The notes: a model not told the origin generated them from the sequence alone. DNA of 64,000 nucleotides from Mordavella massiliensis (GCF_016902415.1 NZ_JACJLV010000003.1:51254-115253), one strand, 5' to 3'; shown: positions 34,821-44,166, numbered from the stretch's first letter. Numbers and translations: made by a program.

Positions 34821-36147
34821 ACAGCACGGCAATTCCGCTGTCGATCACTTCCATGCCGTAGACCGCGCAGAGGTAGGCGATGGTTCCGCCGCCGCCCACA
34901 TCGATCCGGCCAAGTTCCGCGGTCTGGAACCGTACCTGGTTTTCTCTCATCACCCGGCGAAGCTGTGCCACATATTCCGGATTCGCATCGTTAGATCCAC
35001 TCTTTCCGCCGTGGCCGGTGTATTTGTTAAATACCGGTCCGCATGCCAGCATCGCAGAATTTCTCTTTTCATACACTTCCGCAAACATCGGATCAAATGC
35101 GGCGCTTACGTCCGAAGAGAGCATCTTGGAGGAAGAAAGCGCTCTTCTTACCGTCAGTTCATTGTAATCCCCGAGAAGTGCAACGATCTCTGCCACCATA
35201 TTTTCAAAGAACCGGGAAGTCATTCCGCTGGCTCCCACACTGCCGATCTCTTCTTTGTCGATCAGGATACAGCAGCTTGTGCGCTCCGGCTCTTCCACCT
35301 CCAGCATGGCCATCAGGGAAGTAAACGCACAGACTCTGTCGTCCTGCCCGTAAGCCAGGATCATACTTCTGTCAAGGCCGCACTCTCTTGCCTTTCCTGC
35401 CGGCACGATCTCCAGCTCGGCAGAGATAAAATCCTCTTCTTCAATGCCGTATTTTTCTTTCAGAAGATCCTGGATGTATCCTTTTACCGCATCCTTCTCT
35501 TCTCCCTTTTTCGCCCGGTTTCCAATGAGAAGGTCCATGTTTTCCGCATCCACAAATTCATCCGCCGTTTTTTTACGGATCGGCTTGTCCAGATGGGGCA
35601 GAAGATCTGTGATCACCAGAACCGGATCTTCCGGATCCTCTCCGATGACAATCTCTACTTTCTCGCCGTTCTCTTTTACAACCACGCCGTGGATCGCCAG
35701 AGGCTGCGCTAACCACTGATATTTTTTTACCCCGCCGTAATAATGGGTGTCAAAATAAGCCAGCCCCTCTGTCTCATAGAGAGTCTGCTGCTTCAGATCG
35801 ATCCTGGGAGAATCGATGTGCGCGCCCAGAATGTTCATTCCTTCTTCGATCGGCTTCTTTCCGATCTGGAACAGTACGATGGCCCGCTCCGCATAGACGG
35901 CGTATACCTTGTCGCCCGCCTTCAGGCCTTCCTTTCCTTCTTTTTTCGCGGCAATCGCTTCCCGGATGTCCCGGTATCCGGCCGCTCTGGCCATGCGGAT
36001 CGTCTTTGCGACACATTCACGCTCCGTCTTGCCCTCATCCAGACATTCCCGATAACATTGATTTACCTCCTCCAGACGTGTAAGCTCGGCTTCATCATAA
36101 ATCTGCCATAAATTCTTTTTGTCCACTTTTGCCATTCCTCCTGTCAT
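34732..36147 (-). CDS. M18-family aminopeptidase
   Basis: Zinc aminopeptidase of the aspartyl-aminopeptidase family, cytoplasmic, removing N-terminal (often acidic) residues. 471 residues. Metal-site motifs: His in 'LGAHIDSPRIDLKQ', Asp in 'YGQDDRVCAFTS', the Glu pair in 'DKEEIGSVGASG', and 'SMHAPWETTSKADIYE' near the C-terminus. The exact start is unclear: ATG at 36147 lacks a ribosome binding site, ATG at 36135 has GGAGGA only one base before it, and a GTG nine bases further in would be well spaced. The 3' end overlaps the convergent AraC gene by 89 bases. Confidence 0.92.
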   Translation of the reverse strand: MTGGMAKVDKKNLWQIYDEAELTRLEEVNQCYRECLDEGKTERECVAKTIRMARAAGYRDIREAIAAKKEGKEGLKAGDKVYAVYAERAIVLFQIGKKPIEEGMNILGAHIDSPRIDLKQQTLYETEGLAYFDTHYYGGVKKYQWLAQPLAIHGVVVKENGEKVEIVIGEDPEDPVLVITDLLPHLDKPIRKKTADEFVDAENMDLLIGNRAKKGEEKDAVKGYIQDLLKEKYGIEEEDFISAELEIVPAGKARECGLDRSMILAYGQDDRVCAFTSLMAMLEVEEPERTSCCILIDKEEIGSVGASGMTSRFFENMVAEIVALLGDYNELTVRRALSSSKMLSSDVSAAFDPMFAEVYEKRNSAMLACGPVFNKYTGHGGKSGSNDANPEYVAQLRRVMRENQVRFQTAELGRIDVGGGGTIAYLCAVYGMEVIDSGIAVLSMHAPWETTSKADIYEAVKGYKAFLKETF

Positions 36148-36247
36148 ACCATATTTAAGTTTTGTATATATTGCATTATAACGTAGACAGGAAAAAGAAA
36201 CATTGTCATATTAACCCAAAATGTTGTCATTTTAGCAGGATACAAAA

Positions 36248-37621
36248 TCACCGGATCTTTTCCAGCCCGTGGATCCAGTCCGACTTCAGGAAATAGATCA
36301 GAAATACCGCGGAGCTTAACGCCCAGGTCAGCGGATAGGCCCAGAAGATCACCTTGATATCCGGAATGAACTGGACCATGATGCTGATATAGCTTACCCG
36401 GATGATGCACCAGCAGATCATCATGACGAACATGGGCACTGTGGATTTTCCCGCGCCCCTTAAGATTCCCGCCATGCAGTGGGAGAAGGCCAGCAGGAAG
36501 TAGAACCAGGTGGATATCCCGGCCCAGGCAACGCCGTACTGGATCGCCTCTTCTCCTCCTCCAAACGACCGCATCAGAACCGGCGAGAAGAAGTTGATCA
36601 AAAGCCCCACCACTTCTGCCATGGTAAGAGAGCAGACCGCGCCGAACACCGCGCCCTTTTTCGCCCGTTCGTATTCCCGGGCCCCCAGGTTCTGGCTGAT
36701 AAATGTAGTGAGCGCCAGCGCAAAGCAGGTCACCGGCAGAAAGCCGAATCCTTCAATCTTGGAGTAGGACCCGCAGCCGGCCACAGCCGTTGCCCCAAAG
36801 GTATTGATATTGGCCTGTACAAAAACATTTGCTACGGAGATAATGGAGTTCTGCACGCCCGCAGGCACGCCGTTTACCACGATCTGGCGCAGCATCCGGC
36901 CGTCGGGACGGATCTCTTTTAAGACCAGACGGAAGACTCCGTTCCCCCGCATCAGCTGATACATACAAAGGATCGCGCTTAAGAACTGGGAGATCACAGT
37001 AGCAAAAGCCGCAGACCATACGCCAAATCCCAGAACGCCTACAAAGAAGAGGTCCAGCACGATATTGGTAATCGAAGAAATGATCAGGAAGATCAAAGGA
37101 TGCTTGCTGTCTCCCATGGCCTGCAGGATCCCCACGAAAAAGTTATACATAACAAAGGCCAGCGATCCTGTGAAATACACCTGAAAATACGAAAGGGATT
37201 CCGGCAGCACCTCAGTCGGCGTTCCCATCAGCACCAGGATCTTCGGCGCCGCCACGATCCCTGCTATGGTGAGCACAATCCCGCAGACAAATCCAAAGAT
37301 CACAGTGGTGTGGATGGATTTCTTCAGATTGTTCATATCTCCGGCGCCAAAATATTTGCCTGTCACAACTCCGGCGCCGATGGCGATGCCATTAAAAAAG
37401 CCCACCAGGAGAAAGATCAGATTCCCTGATGAACTTACCGCGGCAAGCGCGTTATTTCCAAGAAAATTTCCGACGATCACCGAGTCGGCTGTATTGTAAA
37501 ACTGCTGAAACAGATTCCCCCAGAACAGAGGGATCGCAAATGCCACCAGGCGCTTCCAGATCGGCCCGCTGGTCATTAAGGTGGCTGAAGATGTCCCGGC
37601 CACAGAGTTTGCCTTAGCCAT
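36248..37621 (-). CDS. MATE-family multidrug/metabolite exporter
   Basis: Membrane antiporter of about 457 residues with 12 predicted helices. 'AIPLFWGNLFQQFYNTADSV' and 'NNALAAVSSSGNLIFLLVGF' are the classic first-helix motifs, and 'GVPAGVQNSIISVANVFVQ' starts the second half. Na+ or H+ driven drug export is the usual role; the cargo cannot be read. I start at the ATG at 37621 after GGGGGAATC; a TTG 15 bases upstream is the alternative. The gene is flanked by hairpin copy 7 upstream and a 100-base A+T-rich gap downstream. Confidence 0.93.
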   Translation of the reverse strand: MAKANSVAGTSSATLMTSGPIWKRLVAFAIPLFWGNLFQQFYNTADSVIVGNFLGNNALAAVSSSGNLIFLLVGFFNGIAIGAGVVTGKYFGAGDMNNLKKSIHTTVIFGFVCGIVLTIAGIVAAPKILVLMGTPTEVLPESLSYFQVYFTGSLAFVMYNFFVGILQAMGDSKHPLIFLIISSITNIVLDLFFVGVLGFGVWSAAFATVISQFLSAILCMYQLMRGNGVFRLVLKEIRPDGRMLRQIVVNGVPAGVQNSIISVANVFVQANINTFGATAVAGCGSYSKIEGFGFLPVTCFALALTTFISQNLGAREYERAKKGAVFGAVCSLTMAEVVGLLINFFSPVLMRSFGGGEEAIQYGVAWAGISTWFYFLLAFSHCMAGILRGAGKSTVPMFVMMICWCIIRVSYISIMVQFIPDIKVIFWAYPLTWALSSAVFLIYFLKSDWIHGLEKIR

Positions 37622-37730
37622 GATAGATTCCCCCAAAAATGATAAATTTCTAATTCTATTCTGCTCCTATCTGCGGCGGAAGTCAATCCTTCTTTCCCGG
37701 ACTTTTCTTTCGCTAAATTTTTTCATATCA

Positions 37731-37772
37731 AGATGGGGACGGGGGATTTTCGAAAATCCCCCGTCCCCATCT
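37731..37772. repeat. GGGGACGGGGGATT hairpin, copy 7
   Basis: Perfect 21-base arms (37731-37751 and 37752-37772) meeting without spacer, 11 bases past the stop codon of the araB-like gene. Outer pairs AGAT/ATCT, then TCA/TGA past a one-base bulge, are specific to this copy. Confidence 0.9.
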
Positions 37773-37783
37773 GATCCCTTTTA

Positions 37784-39385
37784 CTAAAAGTTCTCCACCG
37801 CGGCTCTTTCAATGGCAAGCCCGCTGGTGTAACGCTCCATGAATTTCTCATATCCGGCTACATCACAAGGTTCCGGATCAAGACCGGTTCCTCTGGAATC
37901 CTGGAATACTTTGTGCTCCAGATAGGAAGTCAGATCTTCGCCTTCTTCCCTGCGTACCAGGTAATCGGCCAGAAGGGCGATCCCCCAGGCTCCGCCTTCA
38001 CCGGCTGTCTCCATCACATACACCGGCGTGTCGATGGCTCCTGCCATGATCCGCTGGCCCACGCCTTCGGTCTTAAAGAGGCCGCCGTGCCCCATCATCC
38101 GGTCCAGACGGACATGCTCTTTCTTCAGAAGGATGTCCATGCCTGTCTTCAGCGCGCCAAGAGAGGTAAACAGATGCACCCGCATGAAATTGGCAAGGTT
38201 GAACCGGCTCTCCGGCGAGCGGACGAATAACGGGCGTCCCTCGTCGAATCCCGTGATGTGCTCTCCGGAAAAATAATTATACGCCAGCAGTCCGCCGCAG
38301 TCCGGGTCTCCTTCCAGGGCTTTGTTATAAAGCCTGCCGTACAGGGTATTCATATCCACATCCATGCCCATGCACTCTGCAAATTCTTTGAAAAGCCCTA
38401 CCCAGGCATTCAGGTCTGTGGTGCAGTTATTGCAGTGGACCATAGCCGCCGGGTCTCCGGACGGGGTGGTCACAAGGTCGATCTCCTCATAGGGCCTGGA
38501 CAGGTCTTTTTCCATGACCACCATGGCAAATACGCTGGTCCCGGCGGATACATTTCCGGTCCTTACCGCTACACTGTTTGTAGCCGTCATACCGGTTCCG
38601 GCGTCTCCTTCCGGCGGACACATGGGAGTGCCGGCCTCAAGAGTTCCCGAAGGATCCAGGAATCTTGCCCCTTCCTCTGTCAGATGGCCTGCATCCTCTC
38701 CTGCCAGAAGCACCTTCGGCAGAAGATCCCGGATCTTCCAGGGATATCCCTTCCCTGCCGTCAATGCATCGAACTGATCCAGCATCTTTTCATGATAATC
38801 CCTGGTCTTCGTATCCATGGGGAACATGCCGGCCGCGTCCCCGCTTCCCAGCACCTTCTGTCCGGTCAGTTTCCAGTGGATGTAGCCAGCCAGAGTGGTA
38901 AAAAACCGCACGTCCTTTACATGCTCTTCCCCGTTCAGGATTGCCTGATAGAGATGAGCGATGCTCCATCTCTGGGGAATGTGGAACTGGAACAGTTCCG
39001 ACAGCTGTTTCGACGCTTCTCCGGTGATGGTATTTCTCCAGGTGCGGAACGGCACCAGAAGCTCATCCTTTTCATCAAATGCCAGGTATCCGTGCATCAT
39101 GGCGCTGACACCCATGCCTGCCAGGCGGGTCAGTGTCACATCGTATTTTTCTTTTACGTCCCTGACCAGATCCCTGTAGCAGCCCTGCACACCCTTTTGC
39201 ACCTCGTCGATATCGTAGGTCCAGATGTGGTCTACATACTGATTTTCCCAGTCGTAGCTTCCCGAAGCAATGGGTGTTTTATCCGTATCGATCAGCACAG
39301 CCTTGATCCGGGTGGAGCCAAGCTCCATTCCCAGGACCGCCTGCCCGGACCGGATGGTTTCTATGATCTTATCTTTGCTTTGCAT
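37784..39385 (-). CDS. araB: FGGY-family kinase, probable L-ribulokinase
   Basis: Sugar kinase of 533 residues phosphorylating, by context, L-ribulose. The N-terminal ATPase motif is '[19 protein letters not shown]' (about 17-35); the second phosphate motif is '[14 protein letters not shown]' (about 287-300), and the adenosine region is '[19 protein letters not shown]' (about 470). The sequence is closer to the Clostridia xylulokinase/ribulokinase branch than to E. coli AraB, so the assignment rests on the adjoining araA and araD genes. It is last in the araR-araD-araA-araB order, 49 bases after araA. Confidence 0.82.
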   Translation of the reverse strand: MQSKDKIIETIRSGQAVLGMELGSTRIKAVLIDTDKTPIASGSYDWENQYVDHIWTYDIDEVQKGVQGCYRDLVRDVKEKYDVTLTRLAGMGVSAMMHGYLAFDEKDELLVPFRTWRNTITGEASKQLSELFQFHIPQRWSIAHLYQAILNGEEHVKDVRFFTTLAGYIHWKLTGQKVLGSGDAAGMFPMDTKTRDYHEKMLDQFDALTAGKGYPWKIRDLLPKVLLAGEDAGHLTEEGARFLDPSGTLEAGTPMCPPEGDAGTGMTATNSVAVRTGNVSAGTSVFAMVVMEKDLSRPYEEIDLVTTPSGDPAAMVHCNNCTTDLNAWVGLFKEFAECMGMDVDMNTLYGRLYNKALEGDPDCGGLLAYNYFSGEHITGFDEGRPLFVRSPESRFNLANFMRVHLFTSLGALKTGMDILLKKEHVRLDRMMGHGGLFKTEGVGQRIMAGAIDTPVYVMETAGEGGAWGIALLADYLVRREEGEDLTSYLEHKVFQDSRGTGLDPEPCDVAGYEKFMERYTSGLAIERAAVENF

Positions 39386-39434
39386 CCTTTCTTCCTCCTG
39401 TCCTTCTGTCTTTCCAGCCGTCTGCCTTCATTTC

Positions 39435-40931
39435 TTATCTGTAAGCGGCTTCGTTCCAGCGCAGCTCATTCTTCAGGCCGCGGATGGTGGTATCCTGATC
39501 AATATATACAGCCTCAATACCCATAGCTGCCGCCCAGTCGCCCATCTGCTCTGCAGTCAGATCATAGGAAAATGCAGTGTGATGCGCGCCTCCGCAGAGG
39601 ATCCAGGCTTCCGCTCCGGTAAGGAGATCCGGCTTCGGCGTCCAGAATGCTGTCGCTACCGGAAGATTCGGCATCGGTTTTTCAGTCTTTTTGCAGTCCA
39701 CTTCATTGATGATAAGACGGAATCTGTGCCCCAGATCGATCAGAGATGTGGCGACTGCCGGTCCGGTCTTGGAGGTAAACACCAGTCTTGCCGGATCCTC
39801 CCGGTCGCCCATGCTTAAGGGTTTTACCTTAATACTCACCGGCCCGTCGGCAATGGTGGGGCACACCTCCAGCATATGCGCCTGCAGGATGCCTTCTTTG
39901 CCGGGCGCCAGATTGTAGGTATAGTCCTCCATAAAGGAAGTTCCCTTCGCATCCTTCATGCCCTCTGTCATGATCTTCATGATGCGGACCATAGCCGCTG
40001 TCTTCCAGTCGCCTTCCGCTCCGAATCCATATCCTTTCTGCATCAGCCGCTGCATTGCCAGGCCCGGCAGCTGCTTTAAGCTTCCCAGATCCCCGAAATG
40101 GGTAACAATGGCCTGATAATTTTTCTCCTCCAGGAACCGCTCGAATCCGATCTCGATCCGGGCCTGCTCTGCCACATGGCGGCGGAATTCTGCCGGATCT
40201 CTTCCTTCCAGGAGAATATCATAGGTATCGTAATATTCATCTGTCAGCGCATTGACATCGCTTTCGGAGACTGCAGCCACTGCTTCCGCCACTTCGTTGA
40301 CCGGATAAGCGTCCACTTCCCAGCCAAATTTAATCTGGGCTTCCACCTTGTCACCGTCTGTCACCGCTACATTTCTCATATTATCGGCCACACGCATGAC
40401 ACGGACATGGCTGCTCTCGATCACGCCCACCGCTGTGCGCATCCAGGAAGCCACCCGTTCCTGTACAGCCGCGTCTTCCCAGTATCCTACAACCACCTTC
40501 CGCTCGATCCCCATGCGGGTAAAGATGTGTCCGTACTCTCTTCCTCCATGAGCGGACTGGTTCTCATTCATAAAATCCATGTCAATCGTGTCATAGGGGA
40601 TCTCCCGGTTAAACTGGGTGTGCAGGTGCAGCAGCGGTTTGCGGTACTCCTGCAGTCCCAGGATCCAGGACTTGGCCGGGGAGAAGGTGTGCATCCAGGT
40701 GATCACGCCGGCGCACTCTTCGTCAATATTGGCCTCGTTAAAAGTTTTCCGGATCAGTTCATTGGTGATCAGGGTCGGTTTCCACACCACCTCATAAGGA
40801 AGTCTTCCCGACTCATTTAACTTTTCTACGATGATCCGGGAATGCTCGGCTACATGCGCCAGGCATTCCTCTCCATACAGGTCCTGTGATCCGGTGCAAA
40901 ACCAGAATTTGTAATTTTTTCTTTTCAGCAT
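39435..40931 (-). CDS. araA: L-arabinose isomerase
   Basis: Converts L-arabinose to L-ribulose; metal-dependent hexameric cytoplasmic enzyme. 498 residues, the family's length. 'FWFCTGSQDLYGEECLAHVA' (about 9-28) is the conserved opening, 'WMHTFSPAKSWI' (about 79) the substrate-side segment, and metal ligands sit in 'GFGAEGDWKTAAMVR' (Glu), 'SFMEDYTYNLAPGKEGILQA' (Glu) and the C-terminal 'ILCGGAHHTAFS' (His). Start ATG with AAGGAACGAG. The gap to araD upstream is 32 bases. Confidence 0.97.
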   Translation of the reverse strand: MLKRKNYKFWFCTGSQDLYGEECLAHVAEHSRIIVEKLNESGRLPYEVVWKPTLITNELIRKTFNEANIDEECAGVITWMHTFSPAKSWILGLQEYRKPLLHLHTQFNREIPYDTIDMDFMNENQSAHGGREYGHIFTRMGIERKVVVGYWEDAAVQERVASWMRTAVGVIESSHVRVMRVADNMRNVAVTDGDKVEAQIKFGWEVDAYPVNEVAEAVAAVSESDVNALTDEYYDTYDILLEGRDPAEFRRHVAEQARIEIGFERFLEEKNYQAIVTHFGDLGSLKQLPGLAMQRLMQKGYGFGAEGDWKTAAMVRIMKIMTEGMKDAKGTSFMEDYTYNLAPGKEGILQAHMLEVCPTIADGPVSIKVKPLSMGDREDPARLVFTSKTGPAVATSLIDLGHRFRLIINEVDCKKTEKPMPNLPVATAFWTPKPDLLTGAEAWILCGGAHHTAFSYDLTAEQMGDWAAAMGIEAVYIDQDTTIRGLKNELRWNEAAYR

Positions 40932-40963
40932 GTTTCTCGTTCCTTTCTTATAATTATTTCATT

Positions 40964-41665
40964 TTATTGATCTCCCTGCCCGTAATAGGCATTTGCTCCG
41001 TGCTTTCTGTAGTAATGCTTATCCTGAAGCTCCTGCGGCGCCGGCTCTACCTGTGGATTGAGCATCTCGCACCGGGCCGCCATCTTTGCCACTTCTTCTG
41101 CGACTACCGCGTTATGGACCGCCTCATGGGCGTCTTTTCCCCAGGTAAATACCCCGTGGTTTTTACACAGCACCGCAGGAACCGCAGCCGGGTCCTTGCC
41201 TCTTGCCTCAAATTCATCCGCGATCAGAACGCCTGTATTTCTTTCATAGGCTTCCTCGATCTCCTCTCTGGTAAGATTCCGCACACAGGGGATCTCTCCG
41301 TAGATATAATCCGCATGGGTCGTGCCGTAGCAGGGGATGTCTCTCCCCGCCTGAGCCCAGCTGGTAGCCCAGGAAGAATGGGTGTGGACCACGCCCCCGA
41401 TCTGTGGAAACCGGTTGTAAAGCACCACATGAGTCGGTGTATCCGAAGAGGGATTGTATCTTCCCTCCACCTTATTTCCTTCCAGATCCATCACCACCAT
41501 ATCTTCCGGCGTAAGCTTGTCATACTCCACGCCGCTTGGCTTGATCACAAACAGTCCCTTCTCCCGGTCGATCCCGCTGACATTCCCCCAGGTAAATGTC
41601 ACAAGATCATATTTGGGCAGAAGCAGATTGGCTTCATAGACTTCTTTCTTTAATTGTTCCAGCAT
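40964..41665 (-). CDS. araD: L-ribulose-5-phosphate 4-epimerase
   Basis: Epimerises L-ribulose-5-P to D-xylulose-5-P, feeding the pentose phosphate pathway. 233 residues. Zinc ligands His94 and His96 in '[14 protein letters not shown]' and His170 in '[11 protein letters not shown]'; Asp75 and a Tyr near 228 ('GANAYYGQ') complete the set known for E. coli AraD with a one-residue offset. Its start overlaps the end of the araR gene by 32 bases, so translation is coupled. Confidence 0.95.
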   Translation of the reverse strand: MLEQLKKEVYEANLLLPKYDLVTFTWGNVSGIDREKGLFVIKPSGVEYDKLTPEDMVVMDLEGNKVEGRYNPSSDTPTHVVLYNRFPQIGGVVHTHSSWATSWAQAGRDIPCYGTTHADYIYGEIPCVRNLTREEIEEAYERNTGVLIADEFEARGKDPAAVPAVLCKNHGVFTWGKDAHEAVHNAVVAEEVAKMAARCEMLNPQVEPAPQELQDKHYYRKHGANAYYGQGDQ

Positions 41666-42164
41666 GTTCTTCCTTCCTTTCTTCCCCGGTCTTCATACGC
41701 ACCGAATTTCGGATCACCAGCCTGGGATCAAATTCCTGCGTATCCATTTTTACCCCGTGTTTGACGCAGGCAGCGATCTTTTCTGCCGCGGCTCTTCCCA
41801 GTTTTTCCACCGCATTTTCTGTCACAGATATCTGCAGGGTACATCCCTCCCTGGACAGTCCTGCTTCCATTCCCCGCAGAAGCGCCGGGAAAATATAGGA
41901 ATCCACACAGGTCAATAGTACGGCAATGCGGATCTCTTTTCCGGTCCGCCGGTGGACATTGGCCGTGATATAGCTGCCACTGCCCCGCCGTCCTTCTACG
42001 ATCCCTTCTTTGCGAAGCAGCGAAAGCGCTGTCCGGACCGTCTGCCTGCTGACCTGAAACTGCGCCATCAATTCATTTTCCGGTGGAAGCTTATCTCCCA
42101 GAGACAGCGCTCCGGCTTCCACTTCGTCCCGGATCCATTCTGCAATTTTATCATATTTTTTCAT
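41634..42164 (-). CDS. AraR-like GntR regulator lacking most of its sugar-binding domain
   Basis: Arabinose-operon regulator homologue. Residues 1-75 are a complete GntR winged helix ('[20 protein letters not shown]', '[10 protein letters not shown]'). AraR normally continues with a LacI-type effector domain of about 290 residues. Here its opening is present ('[20 protein letters not shown]', about 78-97) but near residue 117 it joins what looks like the LacI-type C-terminus ('[12 protein letters not shown]', '[11 protein letters not shown]'). Total 176 residues instead of about 360, in frame. I infer an internal in-frame deletion of roughly 190 residues near position 41813. DNA binding could persist while arabinose sensing is probably lost. 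Confidence 0.8.
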   Translation of the reverse strand: MKKYDKIAEWIRDEVEAGALSLGDKLPPENELMAQFQVSRQTVRTALSLLRKEGIVEGRRGSGSYITANVHRRTGKEIRIAVLLTCVDSYIFPALLRGMEAGLSREGCTLQISVTENAVEKLGRAAAEKIAACVKHGVKMDTQEFDPRLVIRNSVRMKTGEERKEEHAGTIKERSL

Positions 42165-42310
42165 GACGTCTCCTCATCCCCCCTTTCCCGGTTTTTCCTA
42201 TACCACAACTATATAGCATACCAACTTACAATACAATTCGCTTTTCATCTAAAAATATTTTCTGGTTTTTAGCAAAAAATGAAAAGTTGTATTCTTTTTT
42301 AGCCGGTATT

Positions 42311-42324
42311 ACAAGACAACTTGT
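42311..42324. promoter_or_regulatory. Small inverted repeat in the araR/dehydrogenase divergent region
   Basis: ACAAG-N4-CTTGT within the 274-base gap between the divergent araR and dehydrogenase genes; the same gap holds TTGTATT-type words (about 42229 and 42287) such as occur in AraR operators. An operator role is only suggested. Confidence 0.3.
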
Positions 42325-42438
42325 TTCGTGACATTATCACGGAACTTCTGTTTCTTTTGTAGTATTCTGACACCAACAGATATATAATAAAAGAAATTCA
42401 GACTTTCGTCATTGATAAACAGTAAAGGAGGTATGCAT

Positions 42439-43182
42439 ATGTTAAAAGGAAAAGTAGCCGTGATCACCGGCGGAACCAGAGGAATCGGATTTGCAACCGT
42501 TAAGAAATTTCTGGAGAACGAAGCGACTGTGGTGCTGTTCGGCTCCAGACAGGAGACCGTAGACAAGGCTCTCGCCGCATTGAAGGAGGAAAATCCGGAC
42601 TGGCCCGTATCCGGCGCCTGGCCGGATCTTGGAAGCGAAGAAGCCGTAGCTGCAGAGCTGGAAAAGATCAGGGAAACCCATGGAAAGATCGACATCCTGA
42701 TCAACAATGCAGGCATGTCCGACAGCAAGCCTGTCACCGAATACACCTCGGAACATTTCGAGAAGATCATGAAGCTCAATGTGGGAGCCGCCATGAACTG
42801 CATCATCCCCGTTGTCAAGATCATGAAGGAACAGGGCGGGGGCTGCATCTTAAACACCAGTTCCATGGTAAGCATCAGCGGACAGCCTTCGGGCGTGGCT
42901 TACCCAGTCAGCAAGTCGGCAGTCAACGGTATGACCTGGTCCCTGGCAAGAGAACTTGGCCCAAGCAACATCCGGGTCAATGCGGTAGCCCCGGGCATCA
43001 CCAACACCGACATGGTGGCCGCCCTTCCAAAGGAAATGATCCAGCCGCTGATCAACGCCATCCCCCTGCGGAGAGTCGGAGAGCCGGAGGACATCGCCAA
43101 TGCCTTCCTGTTCCTGGCAAGCGACCTTGCAAGCTACGTAACCGGAGAGATCCTTTCCGTAGACGGGGCAATGCGGACGTAA
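42439..43182 (+). CDS. Short-chain dehydrogenase/reductase, BaiA-like (possible 3alpha-hydroxysteroid dehydrogenase)
   Basis: NAD(P)-dependent alcohol dehydrogenase, 247 residues. Cofactor motif 'TGGTRGIGFA' (10-19), 'NNAG' (89-92), catalytic Ser142, Tyr155 and Lys159 ('SGVAYPVSKSAV'), and 'VAPGITNTDM'. Compared from memory, it follows Clostridium scindens BaiA through much of its length (GGTRGIGFA, PDL, YPxSK, VAPGxxNTDM, LFLASDLAS, SVDGAxR). The residues after the second strand are Ser-Arg (36-37) where BaiA has acidic ones, which favours NADP(H). It could equally be a FabG-like enzyme for another substrate. Start ATG at 42439 with AAAGGAGG. No other bai gene is in the window. Confidence 0.8.
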   Translation: MLKGKVAVITGGTRGIGFATVKKFLENEATVVLFGSRQETVDKALAALKEENPDWPVSGAWPDLGSEEAVAAELEKIRETHGKIDILINNAGMSDSKPVTEYTSEHFEKIMKLNVGAAMNCIIPVVKIMKEQGGGCILNTSSMVSISGQPSGVAYPVSKSAVNGMTWSLARELGPSNIRVNAVAPGITNTDMVAALPKEMIQPLINAIPLRRVGEPEDIANAFLFLASDLASYVTGEILSVDGAMRT

Positions 43183-43226
43183 CAGTTCTATTTTTCTTAT
43201 ATCAGTTTTAGAATGAAACAAAATAA

Positions 43227-43267
43227 GATCCCCATTCTCTCTATAAAAAATAGAAAGAATGGGGATC
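43227..43267. terminator. Bidirectional terminator between dehydrogenase and radical SAM genes
   Basis: Hairpin GATCCCCATTCT.../...AGAATGGGGATC with A/T runs on both sides, between two convergent genes. The stem has two mismatched positions near the loop. Confidence 0.7.
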
Positions 43268-43286
43268 ATTGGTTTGATATCTTTCG

Positions 43287-44114
43287 TTATCCTGCAAGCC
43301 GTGCATCGATCTGATCCAGCAATTTCTCTGCGTCTTCCGGAAGCCTGCCTGTCATTTTTATTAAGTTCGTTGTATGAGTCGTATCGATCTCCACCGGTTT
43401 CTTCATATGGAGTTCTGTGATCAGAGTTTTTAACTCCTGGAGTTTCTCCCGTGTCGTTGCCTCTGTAAATCTTCCCTCTTTCACCATCTCTGCCAGTTCT
43501 GTCAATGCAAATACCGTCAGATTCATCGTAATGATCTTTGCAGGCACAAACTGGTTCAGAAGTTTGGCGGTAAGTCTGGCATTTTCTTCCCCTTTTCCTT
43601 CTCCTGCGATTCCATACATCACGATCGCACAAAACGGAAGCTTTGCTTCATTTAGTTTCTGTCCCTGCCTGACCGCGGCTGCGGCTGTATGTCCCTTCTT
43701 CATCAGCTTCAATGTCTCATCACTGCCCGTCTCAAAGCCGACGTAAAGCAGTCTGAGCCCTGCGTCATGAAGCTCTGTTAATTCGTGAACACTGTATTTT
43801 TGCAGACTGCGGACAGATGCATACGATGCCACACAGCCACAATACGGGAAATATTTTCTTACCAGATTAAGGATCCTGATCATTTTCTCAAATCCCACGG
43901 AAAGCGGATCCGCCCCCGTCAAAAACACCCGCTCCGTATATCTTTCTCCGTTCATCAGCTCATGCTCCATCTCCAGCAACGGAACTTCCCCGTAAGTATC
44001 CGCTTTATACATAGAACAAAAGGCACATCGATTATACGGGCATCCCGTTGTAACCGGTATTAAAGTTGTATGGATTTCACTCTGCGGATAATATACGCTC
44101 TGCATTTCACTCAT
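43287..44114 (-). CDS. Radical SAM protein of unknown substrate
   Basis: Iron-sulfur enzyme using S-adenosylmethionine, 275 residues. The cluster-binding cysteines are Cys25, Cys30 and Cys33 in 'TTGCPYNRCAFCSMYK', a C-x4-C-x2-C spacing rather than the classic C-x3-C-x2-C; several small Clostridia radical SAM families share this. 'TGADPLSVGFEKM' and 'LLYVGFETGSDETLKLM' are typical Elp3/HemN-like barrel segments. There is no cobalamin or TRAM domain. Neighbours give no functional clue. Confidence 0.88.
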   Translation of the reverse strand: MSEMQSVYYPQSEIHTTLIPVTTGCPYNRCAFCSMYKADTYGEVPLLEMEHELMNGERYTERVFLTGADPLSVGFEKMIRILNLVRKYFPYCGCVASYASVRSLQKYSVHELTELHDAGLRLLYVGFETGSDETLKLMKKGHTAAAAVRQGQKLNEAKLPFCAIVMYGIAGEGKGEENARLTAKLLNQFVPAKIITMNLTVFALTELAEMVKEGRFTEATTREKLQELKTLITELHMKKPVEIDTTHTTNLIKMTGRLPEDAEKLLDQIDARLAG

Positions 44115-44166
44115 CTATCATTTCTCCTGTGCATCCTTCCATATTCCATCCGTCTTCCCTTTGTTT

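Noticed and set aside
1473..37772. GGGGAC hairpins as a CRISPR array
   Set aside because: Copies are kilobases apart, are palindromic to the centre, have no spacers and no cas genes are near.
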